Origin: Lachnoclostridium sp. UBA739
Lineage (GTDB): Bacteria > Bacillota_A > Clostridia > Lachnospirales > Lachnospiraceae
Direction: 5' to 3'
Assembly: GCA_002297865.1 (NCBI GenBank)
Contig: DBKX01000386.1
Span: 1 to 5,745, forward strand
Length of the DNA stretch: 5,745 nt
Shown here: one piece after another, positions 1 to 5,620 of the stretch
Layout of the letters: every line of letters begins with the position of its first letter
Numbering within the stretch: the stretch's first letter is position 1
Program-made: the position numbers and the translations under genes
The notes under the pieces: generated by a model
What the model was told of the DNA's origin: nothing
Database searches by the model: none
What the model saw: only the letters and a program-made list of their open reading frames with translations

Positions 1-726
1 GAAGGAACGAAAGTTAAGTTAGCAGTAACACGTTCCTCATCGGAGAAGCCTGTTGAATTAGTTGTGACTCGTAAAGAAGTGGAAACAAAAACGGTTACTT
101 ATTCTATGCTTCAGAATAAAACAGGTTATATTGCCATTTCAGGATTCAAAGATACCACAGTGCAACAGTTCAATAAAGCAGTAGATGCACTAGAGAAAAA
201 GCAAATGGCTGGTCTTATCTTGGATGTGCGGGATAATGGCGGTGGAGCATTGGATGCTGTTGTAAAAATGACCGATCGTCTTTTAGCAAAAGGTCTCATC
301 GTATATACAAAAGACAAAAATGGGAAAGGCGATAAGTACTACGCAAAAGATAAGAAACAGTTAGATTTGCCAATGGTTCTGCTGGTGAATGAAAACAGTG
401 CAAGTGCATCGGAAGTATTTGCAGGAGCACTAAGAGACCATAAGCTGGCTACTTTAGTGGGAACTAAAACATTTGGAAAAGGAATTGTGCAATCAATTTT
501 TTCTTTAAATGATGGGTCTGCAATTAAGCTGACAACATCTAAGTATTATACGCCAAATGGTGATAACATTCATGAAGTGGGGATTGAACCGGATATCGTA
601 GTGGAAATGAACAAGGAATACGACAAGGTAGAAGATGACTTGGAAGAAGGTCCAGATTTGGAAAAGGATAATCAGCTTCAAGCTGCAATAGAATGTATGA
701 ATAAAAAGATTGGTGCAAAGAAATAA
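1..726 (+). CDS. S41 family C-terminal processing peptidase (CtpA/Prc type), 5'-truncated by window edge
   Basis: The reading frame is open from base 1, giving 241 residues before the TAA at 724-726, so the start lies upstream. The GTG at 64 is internal. Residues 1-22 look like the end of a PDZ domain (GTKVKLAV, then ELVVTR), and the rest is the S41 protease core. The substrate-strand motif LILDVRDNGGG lies at about 72-82. In NSASASEVF the middle Ser (S135, codon 403-405) aligns with the catalytic Ser of E. coli Prc. K160 in FGKG lies exactly 25 residues later, and Q164 completes the Ser-Lys-Gln set, so the enzyme looks intact. The family consists of serine proteases, usually tethered to the outer face of the membrane, that bind unstructured C-termini through PDZ and cleave exported proteins. 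The acidic C-tail (about 202-225) is unremarkable. The gene converges on the sensor kinase gene and probably has no role in the signalling system. Confidence 0.95.
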   Translation, partial: EGTKVKLAVTRSSSEKPVELVVTRKEVETKTVTYSMLQNKTGYIAISGFKDTTVQQFNKAVDALEKKQMAGLILDVRDNGGGALDAVVKMTDRLLAKGLIVYTKDKNGKGDKYYAKDKKQLDLPMVLLVNENSASASEVFAGALRDHKLATLVGTKTFGKGIVQSIFSLNDGSAIKLTTSKYYTPNGDNIHEVGIEPDIVVEMNKEYDKVEDDLEEGPDLEKDNQLQAAIECMNKKIGAKK

Positions 727-750
727 AGTAAGCTAGTTTGAAAAAAGATA

Positions 751-780
751 AGATAATCCTACAAGGAGAATGGATTATCT
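751..780 (+). terminator. Terminator-like hairpin after the S41 peptidase
   Basis: A perfect 9-bp inverted repeat (AGATAATCC at 751-759, GGATTATCT at 772-780) has a 12-nt loop and lies 25 nt after the peptidase stop codon. An A-run precedes it (741-746). The sequence after it (AATATTTGTATT) is T-rich but interrupted, so this is a moderate rather than classical intrinsic terminator. Confidence 0.5.
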
Positions 781-841
781 AATATTTGTATTGCCATTGA
801 AATATTGTGACTTTTGTTCAAACATTCGAAACATATTTCAA

Positions 842-865
842 GGCAGTCCAGAGGGCTGGGGTGTC
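842..865. other. GC-rich imperfect hairpin in the convergent intergenic region
   Basis: This patch is clearly richer in G and C than its AT-rich surroundings. CCAG (848-851) pairs with CTGG (856-859) across an AGGG loop, and the stem can extend outward to 842/865 with two G-T pairs and one mismatch. No U-tract follows, and I do not recognise a known RNA family. Bases 781-841 and 866-925 show nothing I can support. Confidence 0.25.
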
Positions 866-925
866 CTCGTAAACTTTATTTTGGGGCATAGTTCGGAAAA
901 ATAATGCTTGAATAAGAAATGCATA

Positions 926-977
926 AAAAGTTCCGCTTTATCAGATGTAGAATTTCATTTGGTAAAGCGGAACTTTT
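926..977. terminator. Long hairpin, probable bidirectional terminator between convergent genes
   Basis: The arms AAAAGTTCCGCTTTA (926-940) and TAAAGCGGAACTTTT (963-977) are perfectly complementary over 15 bp. Pairing can continue inward to 947/956 with two G-T wobbles, giving a 22-bp stem and an 8-nt loop. On the minus strand the hairpin starts 25 nt after the kinase stop and ends in five T's, as expected of an intrinsic terminator. On the plus strand it ends CTTTTAAG, so it could also stop read-through from the peptidase side. Confidence 0.8.
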
Positions 978-1001
978 AAGTTGTAATGGAAGTATATAAA
1001 T

Positions 1002-2300
1002 TCAATAAGGAATTACAATACTCAAGTAAAATATATCTGTTATGGAATAGTCCAAAGTTCCGCCATATTTTTTCACGATAGATTTTATATTCTCTGTTCC
1101 AATTCCATGCCCTATAGAAGAACGCTTCGTTGTAATAAATTTTCCATCTACAATAACAGGAGCGATACCATAAGTGTTTTCACACGAGATAAAGCAGCAA
1201 TTACCTTTCTCCTTGATTGCAAGTTTTACATATTTGCGCTCCTTAGCCATTTCGGCTGCTTCCAAAGCATTATCAATTATATTTCCAAGCAATGCACACA
1301 TATCTTTATCAAGAATTTTGATTTCATTCACTTCTATTACATTTTCCATTTGTATTCCCTTTTGCTGGGCTTTGCTGATTTTACTGTTTAGCAGGATTTG
1401 AAGAGGCTGGTTTTCCACGAAAATAAAGTCATTGGCATTGGCTACTGTATTATACATATCATCAAGATATTCATTGAGTAAATCATACTCTTTGGTTTCT
1501 AACAGACCATGAATGATGCCAATGTGATTGTTCATATCATGTCGTAGAGAACGAAGATTTTGAACGACTGCACTTAAATCCTCATTAAGCTTATTTTCAA
1601 GTTCAATCTGTTGCATCTTTAGCTGAGTTTCTAACTCCTTATTTGCTAGGTTAGTAAGTTTATAACATAACAAAATCATTAATATGGAAATAAAGAGAAT
1701 TACAATGAGAATCAAAGTAATATATTCATTTCCGTGAAGCTGGAGTGCGGAAGGTCTGTTTGTGAATAATAAACTAAAAATAATAAGCGTAAAATCTAGA
1801 ATCAGAACTAAAACTAGTTCTAGTTTAAATGATTTTGGGACAATAATTGCATATCGAAACCGTTTGGCAGTGTATTCCACAATCAGAATATTCAAAAACT
1901 TAGAAATGACAAGGCAGTAGGCATAACTGGAAAAATGGTTAAAAACGTAATCCTGGTCGCATCCAATAATAGCGGATACAATTAAAATAGATACTACTTC
2001 CAGAATGACTGTTAGGAGATAGTTGTAACTGTACCATACGAGTTTTGAAAAAAAGTTGTCTTCATAAAAAACAATTACTACAAGAAAAACCAAAAGCAAG
2101 GTAGTCACTTTTATTGCTGTTGGAGACAGGAAATCAATATACTTGATAGCGTGGTATCGGACTGTATTTATAACAAAAAATAAGAGTAATGGTATGTAAT
2201 GTTTTTTGGGGGTATAGCGAAAGGCAAGTTTTGAGTCTGTAATTCGAAAAAGAAGGAATGATTCGATTAAAATCGAAACAATATTTAGTACAACATTCAT
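1002..2300 (-). CDS. AgrC-like sensor histidine kinase (HPK10 family, GHKL ATPase), candidate pheromone receptor
   Basis: The protein has 432 residues from the ATG at 2298-2300, chosen because GGAGGT sits 6 nt upstream. The in-frame ATG six codons earlier would place that site inside the gene. The N-terminal 213 residues form six or seven hydrophobic segments (roughly 1-20, 36-53, 62-79, 88-112, 126-143, 159-181, 193-213). A helical, charged linker (about 214-250) follows. The phosphoacceptor motif is LRHDMNNH with H254. The N-box is GNIIDNALEAAE (339-350, N340 and N344) and the G-box is GHGIGTEN (397-404). The lack of a clear D-box, plus the short catalytic domain, is typical of HPK10 kinases such as AgrC, as is the length. 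Family members bind cyclic peptide signals through the membrane domain and phosphorylate a LytTR regulator. The divergent regulator at 2474 is the likely partner. That this kinase senses the AgrD-like peptide encoded nearby is inference. Confidence 0.92.
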   Translation of the reverse strand: MNVVLNIVSILIESFLLFRITDSKLAFRYTPKKHYIPLLLFFVINTVRYHAIKYIDFLSPTAIKVTTLLLVFLVVIVFYEDNFFSKLVWYSYNYLLTVILEVVSILIVSAIIGCDQDYVFNHFSSYAYCLVISKFLNILIVEYTAKRFRYAIIVPKSFKLELVLVLILDFTLIIFSLLFTNRPSALQLHGNEYITLILIVILFISILMILLCYKLTNLANKELETQLKMQQIELENKLNEDLSAVVQNLRSLRHDMNNHIGIIHGLLETKEYDLLNEYLDDMYNTVANANDFIFVENQPLQILLNSKISKAQQKGIQMENVIEVNEIKILDKDMCALLGNIIDNALEAAEMAKERKYVKLAIKEKGNCCFISCENTYGIAPVIVDGKFITTKRSSIGHGIGTENIKSIVKKYGGTLDYSITDIFYLSIVIPY

Positions 2301-2306
2301 ATGGAA

Positions 2307-2312
2307 ACCTCC
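2307..2312 (-). promoter_or_regulatory. Ribosome binding site deciding the start of the AgrC-like kinase
   Basis: On the minus strand GGAGGT is followed by TTCCAT and then ATG at 2300. The 6-nt spacing is near ideal and favours the 432-residue form over the upstream ATG at 2318, which this site cannot serve. Confidence 0.8.
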
Positions 2313-2347
2313 AGTCATTTGTAACAGAAACTAATAAATCCAAATCT

Positions 2348-2376
2348 AGTTTACAAGCGGAAAAATAAATTGTCAA
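2348..2376 (-). promoter_or_regulatory. Sigma-A-type promoter of the AgrC-like kinase
   Basis: The minus strand reads TTGACA (2371-2376, a perfect -35), a 17-nt spacer, then TAAACT (2348-2353, 4 of 6 to the -10 consensus). It lies about 48 nt upstream of the kinase start. A consensus -35 suggests substantial unassisted transcription. Confidence 0.65.
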
Positions 2377-2409
2377 TATCATATAGTGTAGAAAACTAAT
2401 TACCTCATA

Positions 2410-2438
2410 TTGCGAAAATGGAGACCATGTTGTATGAT
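2410..2438 (+). promoter_or_regulatory. Sigma-A-type promoter of the first LytTR regulator
   Basis: TTGCGA (2410-2415) and TATGAT (2433-2438) are separated by 17 nt and lie 35 nt before the regulator ATG. It is divergent from the kinase promoter, the two -35 boxes being 33 nt apart, so a factor bound between them could control both. Confidence 0.6.
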
Positions 2439-2455
2439 AGAAAAGGAAGAATTGA

Positions 2456-2495
2456 GCAATATAGGGGGCGAATATGCAATATAGGGTAGGAATAT
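2456..2495 (+). repeat. 20-bp tandem duplication spanning the start codon of the first LytTR regulator
   Basis: Copy 1 (2456-2475) and copy 2 (2476-2495) match at 17 of 20 positions and differ only at three consecutive bases (GGC against TAG). Each copy carries a G-rich Shine-Dalgarno-like stretch and ends in GAATAT followed by G, so each supplies an ATG. The first ATG (2474) starts the gene. The second (2494) is out of frame and is followed at once by TGA. Confidence 0.8.
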
Positions 2496-3181
2496 GTGAC
2501 GATGAAGTGTTACATGTAAAAATTAATGGTGTATTTGTAAAAGAAATTGCAAAACGGCTGAATTATGACATTGCGGTTGCAGGTTTTACAAAAGCAAGTC
2601 AATTGAAAATTTATTTACAAAAGGAAACTCTTGATATTCTGTTTTTGGATATTGATTTGGGAACGGAATCAGGGATTCTTTTAGCAGCAGAATTAACTAA
2701 GCAATATCCAGATATGGTTATTATATTTATCACAGGGCATAGAGAGTTTGCCTGTGAGGCTTTTGATGTGGAAGCTTTCGGGTATATTGTCAAACCAGTA
2801 GAAGAGCAGAAAATGGAACGAGTTTTAAAGCGTGCTATTTTGCAGGTGCTGGCTATAAAAGGGCAGAGTTGTTCACCTGAGATTATTATTACAGAAGAAA
2901 ATATCAAGAAAAAGATTATGGAAGAAGATATTATTTTTATTGAAAGACAGAGGTCAAAGAGTATTATACATACCATAAATAGGGACTATAAGGTGTATGA
3001 AACAATTACTTCCTTATGTGAACGTTTAAGCTCAGGGTTTCTTCGGATTAACCAAAGTGAAGTAGTGAATAAGAAACAGATCCAGGAGCTCCGGGATAAC
3101 AACGTGATATTAAAGAATGGAAAAGTAATATCCATAGGTCGAACTTACAGGAAATCAGTATTAGATTCCTATTTTAATTAG
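2474..3181 (+). CDS. LytTR-family response regulator (AgrA-like), first copy
   Basis: The protein has 235 residues. Its ATG follows AGGGGG by 5 nt, and the N-terminus (YRVGICDDE) is placed as expected for a receiver. Receiver domain, about 3-120: acidic pair D9/D10, phosphoacceptor D59 in LFLDIDLG, T87 in FITGH, K107 in YIVKP. LytTR DNA-binding domain, about 137-235: EDIIFIE at 151-157, then FLRINQSEVVN (189-199) and a C-terminal ISIGRTYR. LytTR regulators bind paired short direct repeats upstream of -35 boxes and activate transcription. The Glu in SEVVN stands where an aromatic residue is usual, a small departure from the family. It lies head-to-head with the AgrC-like kinase, its probable phosphodonor. 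Likely targets include the agrB promoter, but which of the window's two regulators acts there cannot be told. A terminator hairpin follows, so it is probably monocistronic. Confidence 0.93.
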   Translation: MQYRVGICDDEVLHVKINGVFVKEIAKRLNYDIAVAGFTKASQLKIYLQKETLDILFLDIDLGTESGILLAAELTKQYPDMVIIFITGHREFACEAFDVEAFGYIVKPVEEQKMERVLKRAILQVLAIKGQSCSPEIIITEENIKKKIMEEDIIFIERQRSKSIIHTINRDYKVYETITSLCERLSSGFLRINQSEVVNKKQIQELRDNNVILKNGKVISIGRTYRKSVLDSYFN

Positions 3182-3201
3182 TGTTTATTCAATTCTAAGA
3201 G

Positions 3202-3239
3202 TAAGGAAAATAAAAGGTGTAATCATTTTATTTTCCTTA
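3202..3239 (+). terminator. Terminator hairpin after the first LytTR regulator
   Basis: A perfect 14-bp inverted repeat pairs TAAGGAAAATAAAA (3202-3215) with TTTTATTTTCCTTA (3226-3239) around a 10-nt loop, 21 nt past the stop codon. The stem has few G-C pairs and the following bases (TTATC) are only partly T-rich. Termination is likely but the strength is uncertain. Confidence 0.6.
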
Positions 3240-3302
3240 TTATCTGTACAAGTTAGTACAAATAATCAAATATTTATGTAATGTAATAGAACTTTATTGT
3301 TT

Positions 3303-3330
3303 TTGAAAAAGAGTTGTCCTACAATTTAAT
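3303..3330 (+). promoter_or_regulatory. Promoter of the ABC-like pseudo-ATPase gene
   Basis: TTGAAA (3303-3308, 5 of 6 to consensus) and TTTAAT (3325-3330, 5 of 6) are 16 nt apart. Transcription would begin near 3337, leaving a leader of only about 12 nt before the GTG start at 3349. The gene is thus transcribed separately from the upstream regulator. Confidence 0.55.
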
Positions 3331-3348
3331 CTTGCAATAAGAAAGAAG

Positions 3349-3945
3349 GTGAGGGAAATCCTATTTATTAATATGAGGGGGTTGGGAGAGAATCAGTTTG
3401 AAGGCAGCAAAATAAAGATTCAAGAAGGAACAGTTGCCGGAGTGTATTTTTTAGAAGAAACATCAAAAAGTACATTTATAGAAAAGCTTAAGAGTGAGCT
3501 TGCTGTTATAGATGGAGCAAGTGAAAGAGTTAAATACATAGAAAGAAGGAATATAGATTTAATACTAGAAAACAAGATAGACTCCAGCCTAAGTTGCCAG
3601 GAGTACATTTATATGTATTGTATGATTCGTAGTGGGTTTAACATTATGCTGGAAGAAAAATTTGAACAGATTCTAACTCAACTTAATTTAGGATTTCTGA
3701 AAGAACAAAAAGTAGGAGAATTAGGGGAAGGATTTCAAGTAATCATACGATGTATCGCAGCTTATTTGGTAGGTATCCAGCTCCTTGTATTTCAAAATGA
3801 AATAGAATTTAAAGAAGCAAGAGAGAAAGAAACTTTCCGTACATTTTTAGGATATTTTAAAAGAAACAATGGAATTGGGCTTTTAGTCTCCACAAGGAAA
3901 GAACAGCTAGAAGAATTAGCTGATGTTGTTTATGAAATTGCATAA
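3349..3945 (+). CDS. ABC-transporter ATPase-like protein with degenerate nucleotide-binding motifs (probable pseudo-ATPase)
   Basis: This is an open frame of 198 codons with no close match I can name. The order of elements follows an ABC ATPase. EILFINMRGLG (3-13) resembles the first strand. IQEGTVAGVYFLEETSKST (24-42) resembles 'I..GE..G..G..G.GKST', but the P-loop glycines are gone and only KST (40-42) remains. LGEGFQVIIRC (125-135) resembles the signature region. LLVFQNE (145-151) resembles Walker B, with Q149 and N150 replacing the Asp and catalytic Glu. LLVSTRKEQLEELADVVYEI (178-197) resembles the switch segment, with T182 in place of the His. I infer a fold that cannot hydrolyse ATP and may act as a regulator or decoy. 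No permease gene is nearby. The start is uncertain: GTG at 3349 keeps the first strand but lies directly against its AAGG, and ATG at 3373 lacks a good site. No stop codon or frameshift interrupts the frame, which argues for a functional protein. Confidence 0.7.
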   Translation: MREILFINMRGLGENQFEGSKIKIQEGTVAGVYFLEETSKSTFIEKLKSELAVIDGASERVKYIERRNIDLILENKIDSSLSCQEYIYMYCMIRSGFNIMLEEKFEQILTQLNLGFLKEQKVGELGEGFQVIIRCIAAYLVGIQLLVFQNEIEFKEAREKETFRTFLGYFKRNNGIGLLVSTRKEQLEELADVVYEIA

Positions 3946-3997
3946 AAATGAACAATATATGAGGAATGAAGAGACGGGGCAAACAAAGAAATTACAA

Positions 3998-4027
3998 ATA
4001 GTTAAATAATTGTGTAACATAGATATG
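3998..4027 (+). promoter_or_regulatory. Candidate LytTR (AgrA-type) direct-repeat operator upstream of agrB
   Basis: ATAGTTAAA (3998-4006) and ATAGATATG (4019-4027) are separated by exactly 12 bp, the spacing of AgrA sites. Against the staphylococcal repeat ACAGTTAAG they match at 7 and 6 of 9 positions. The second repeat ends 5 nt before the weak -35 of the agrB promoter, where an activator of this family would sit. The match is imperfect, and AT-rich sequence gives such matches by chance. Confidence 0.45.
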
Positions 4028-4032
4028 AAACA

Positions 4033-4061
4033 TGGCTACTTTTACTTTGTTGAGCTAAAAT
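4033..4061 (+). promoter_or_regulatory. Candidate activator-dependent promoter of agrBD
   Basis: TAAAAT (4056-4061, 5 of 6) lies 17 nt after TGGCTA (4033-4038, only 3 of 6). A good -10 with a poor -35 next to a possible LytTR site fits a promoter that needs its regulator, as in autoinduced agr P2. Nothing better was found in 3946-4094. Confidence 0.4.
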
Positions 4062-4072
4062 GTAAGTAAAAG
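4039..4072. repeat. Inverted repeat flanking the agrB -10 box
   Basis: CTTTTACTT (4039-4047) and AAGTAAAAG (4064-4072) are perfectly complementary over 9 bp with a 16-nt spacer that contains the proposed -10. It ends 22 nt before the agrB start and leaves the ribosome binding site free. It could be an operator. As an RNA hairpin it would form only if transcription starts upstream of 4039. Confidence 0.5.
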
Positions 4073-4094
4073 AAGTACAGAAGGGGAGAGGCCA

Positions 4095-4658
4095 ATGTTT
4101 CGAATACAAAAGCTGTCAAAAAATTTAGTGGATTCTTTGTTAGTGCCATTTGAAGAGAAAAAGGAATACAGGGAAATTTATGAATACAGTATGGAGGTTC
4201 TGCTTTCTACCATTGCAAACCTTATGGTAATCATTACACTAGCGCTGTTGTTCCATATAGAAAGTAATGTATTCTGTTATATGCTCTTCTTTCTTCCGTA
4301 TCGATTTTTATATGGGGGAGCTCATGCAAAAACACATGTCAGATGCATTGGTACATTTGCAGTAACTATGATTGTATGGATTTTGGTAGCTAGACAAGTA
4401 CCGAATACAGGATTTTTGCTTGAGGCAGGATTTGCAGTCATTTTAGGCGTTAATGCATTGGATTACAGGAATGCTGAAAAGAAATGTATTGGCAAGACCG
4501 TGGTATGTATTGTAGCTTCTGTTATACTGCTTTTTGGCATCAGTTTTGTATCAGAAAACTGTATTAACGGTCTTTGTGGGGTTTTTGCATTAATTACACA
4601 GGCGGTATCATTGGAGATTAAAAATGAGAGGTGGAGGGATTATGAAAAAGTTATATAG
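4095..4658 (+). CDS. agrB: AgrB-like membrane peptidase that processes the autoinducer peptide
   Basis: The protein has 187 residues, the usual AgrB length. The ATG follows AGGGGAG by 6 nt. The family hallmark is intact: YRFLYGGAHAKTHVRC (69-84) supplies H77 and C84, at the same numbers as the catalytic pair of S. aureus AgrB. Hydrophobic segments at about 38-53, 57-73, 85-100, 107-120, 134-152 and 155-173 make it a polytopic membrane protein, and the N-terminal 35 residues are charged and amphipathic. The known role is to cleave the C-terminal tail of AgrD and hold the peptide as a thioester for thiolactone closure. The end of the gene overlaps the AgrD-like gene by 17 nt, so the enzyme and substrate are probably made in a coupled way. 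The C-terminus is hydrophilic (IKNERWRDYEKVI). The family assignment is firm. The substrate is inferred from the overlap. Confidence 0.96.
   Translation: MFRIQKLSKNLVDSLLVPFEEKKEYREIYEYSMEVLLSTIANLMVIITLALLFHIESNVFCYMLFFLPYRFLYGGAHAKTHVRCIGTFAVTMIVWILVARQVPNTGFLLEAGFAVILGVNALDYRNAEKKCIGKTVVCIVASVILLFGISFVSENCINGLCGVFALITQAVSLEIKNERWRDYEKVI
4633..4638 (+). promoter_or_regulatory. Ribosome binding site of the AgrD-like gene, inside agrB
   Basis: GAGGTGGAGGG (4628-4638) just before the ATG at 4642 gives strong Shine-Dalgarno pairing inside the last codons of agrB. The nearer GGAGGG is only 3 nt from the ATG and the GAGGTGG part is 7 nt away. An alternative start at 4624 has a weaker GGAG 7 nt upstream. 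Confidence 0.65.
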
Positions 4659-4833
4659 TAAACTTATGTGCAACAAGAAGGTAATTATGATGGGAAGAAT
4701 ATTAAATGTATTGGGAATGATGGCCATAGCAGCGGCAGATCCAGATTTAAATGCGGGATGCAGCTTATTGCTTTACGAACCTGAGAAACCTGAAAAGCTT
4801 AAGAAGGTGAGTAAAAAGGACTTGCTTTTGTAA
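4642..4833 (+). CDS. agrD: AgrD-like cyclic thiolactone autoinducer peptide precursor
   Basis: The precursor has 63 residues from the ATG at 4642 (69 if the ATG at 4624 is used). It has three parts. The first is a basic, amphipathic leader (MKKLYSKLM to about residue 30), as in AgrD, which targets the peptide to the membrane. The second is a signal region, DPDLNAGCSLLL (33-44), with the single Cys after residue 10 at C40. The third is a C-terminal tail, YEPEKPEKLKKVSKKDLLL (45-63). Alignment with S. aureus AgrD-I (CDFIM then DEVEVPKEL) puts the AgrB cut after L44 and predicts a five-residue ring C-S-L-L-L closed from Cys40 to the L44 carboxyl. A six-residue ring ending at Y45 cannot be excluded. 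The exocyclic tail depends on an unknown second cut. The P-x-x-P spacing (P47, P50) is conserved. The tail is Lys-rich rather than acidic as in staphylococci. Confidence 0.9.
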   Translation: MKKLYSKLMCNKKVIMMGRILNVLGMMAIAAADPDLNAGCSLLLYEPEKPEKLKKVSKKDLLL

Positions 4834-4879
4834 AAGGTAATCGTTCAATATAGTCAATAATGAGGAGTGGAGGTATCGT

Positions 4880-5620
4880 ATGCTTAATATGTTAATTTGT
4901 GATGATTCAGGGAAGCAGATTATATTAGAGAAAAAGGCAATTCTTAATTACCAGGCCGTAAAAAAGCAGGTACTGTTCCGAATACAGACTACAACAAATA
5001 CAAAAGATGCCTTAAAATATGTTGCTTCCAATCGTGTTGATATAGCGGTTCTGGATATTGAAATTGATAGGAAAACGGGGATTGATGTTGCCAAAGAAAT
5101 TCTGGCAAGGAATACAGCTTGCAAAATTATTTTTGTTACCAACTATGATTCATTTGCATACTCTGCATTTGAAATAGAAGCATTTGCATATCTCTTGAAA
5201 CCTTTTGAGGAAAGCCGGTTATGTGAACAGCTTGATAAAATTATGTTGGAGCTCCAGAAAGAACAGCTGCTTGAGAGATACGGCGGTTCTAAATTGGAAA
5301 TGAAGTTCAAAGGAACAACAAGCTGTGTAAGACAGGAGGATATTCTGTACATAGAAAAAAAAGGGAAAAATGTTGTTGTTGTGACAGATGAACAGGAGTA
5401 TGAATATACGGATAATCTAAAAGACTTAGAAAAGAAATTGGATACAGAAAGGTTTATTCGCTGCCACAACGGATTCATTGTCAATGTTAACAGGATTGTT
5501 TCTTACAGGCGAACGGAAGTATATGTTGGGGAAGAAGAAATATGCATTCCTGTGAGTAAGGCGAATACCGCAAAAGTTGTCAATGCAATGGAGAAGCGGT
5601 TGTGGGAGAATGTGTTATGA
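4880..5620 (+). CDS. LytTR-family response regulator (AgrA-like), second copy, in the agrBD operon
   Basis: The protein has 246 residues. The ATG follows GGAGG (4869-4873) by 6 nt, 46 nt after the AgrD-like stop with no terminator between, so it is in the same operon. Receiver, about 1-122: D8/D9 in ICDDS, phosphoacceptor D59 in AVLDIEI, T87 in FVTNYD, K107 in YLLKPF, all intact. LytTR domain, about 138-246: EDILYIEKKGKNVVV (153-167), then RFIRCHNGFIVNVNRI (191-206) and ICIPVSK (221-227). This domain is closer to the family norm than that of the first regulator. The two share the same architecture but are clearly diverged rather than a recent duplication. Its stop overlaps the next start (ATGA), so it is translationally coupled to a probable kinase. 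It is the natural candidate for agr autoinduction, though the direct repeat upstream of agrB could serve either regulator. Confidence 0.95.
   Translation: MLNMLICDDSGKQIILEKKAILNYQAVKKQVLFRIQTTTNTKDALKYVASNRVDIAVLDIEIDRKTGIDVAKEILARNTACKIIFVTNYDSFAYSAFEIEAFAYLLKPFEESRLCEQLDKIMLELQKEQLLERYGGSKLEMKFKGTTSCVRQEDILYIEKKGKNVVVVTDEQEYEYTDNLKDLEKKLDTERFIRCHNGFIVNVNRIVSYRRTEVYVGEEEICIPVSKANTAKVVNAMEKRLWENVL

Noticed and set aside
1..726. S41 peptidase as the enzyme making the second cut in the AgrD-like peptide
   Set aside because: It is convergent with the signalling genes and separated by two terminator-like hairpins, and S41 enzymes are common housekeeping proteases. Proximity alone does not support a link.
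921..1001. 26-codon frame beginning ATGCATAAAAAG as a possible second small peptide gene
   Set aside because: It is made almost entirely of the long terminator hairpin, lacks a ribosome site and has no AgrD-like pattern.
1107..1391. Plus-strand open frame of 94 codons
   Set aside because: It lies wholly antisense to the kinase catalytic domain, has no ribosome site or recognisable motif, and is a coding shadow.
2301..2318. Six-codon N-terminal extension (MTGGFH) of the AgrC-like kinase
   Set aside because: GGAGGT at 2307-2312 lies inside this extension and is ideally placed for the ATG at 2300.
2611..2976. Minus-strand open frame of 121 codons
   Set aside because: It is antisense to the well-supported first LytTR regulator, and its Ser/Ile-rich composition is typical of a shadow frame.
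3246..3261. GTACAA repeated twice at 10-bp spacing as a possible regulator site
   Set aside because: The units are short, the spacing does not fit the 12-bp LytTR spacer and it is more than 40 nt upstream of the promoter. Chance is sufficient.
4624..4641. Upstream ATG giving a 69-residue AgrD-like precursor
   Set aside because: It has a weaker GGAG site, and the extra MRGGGI contains the coding shadow of the real Shine-Dalgarno sequence. The ATG at 4642 gives the usual basic AgrD N-terminus. It is not fully excluded.
5143..5484. Minus-strand open frame of 113 codons
   Set aside because: It is antisense to the second LytTR regulator, with no motif or ribosome site.
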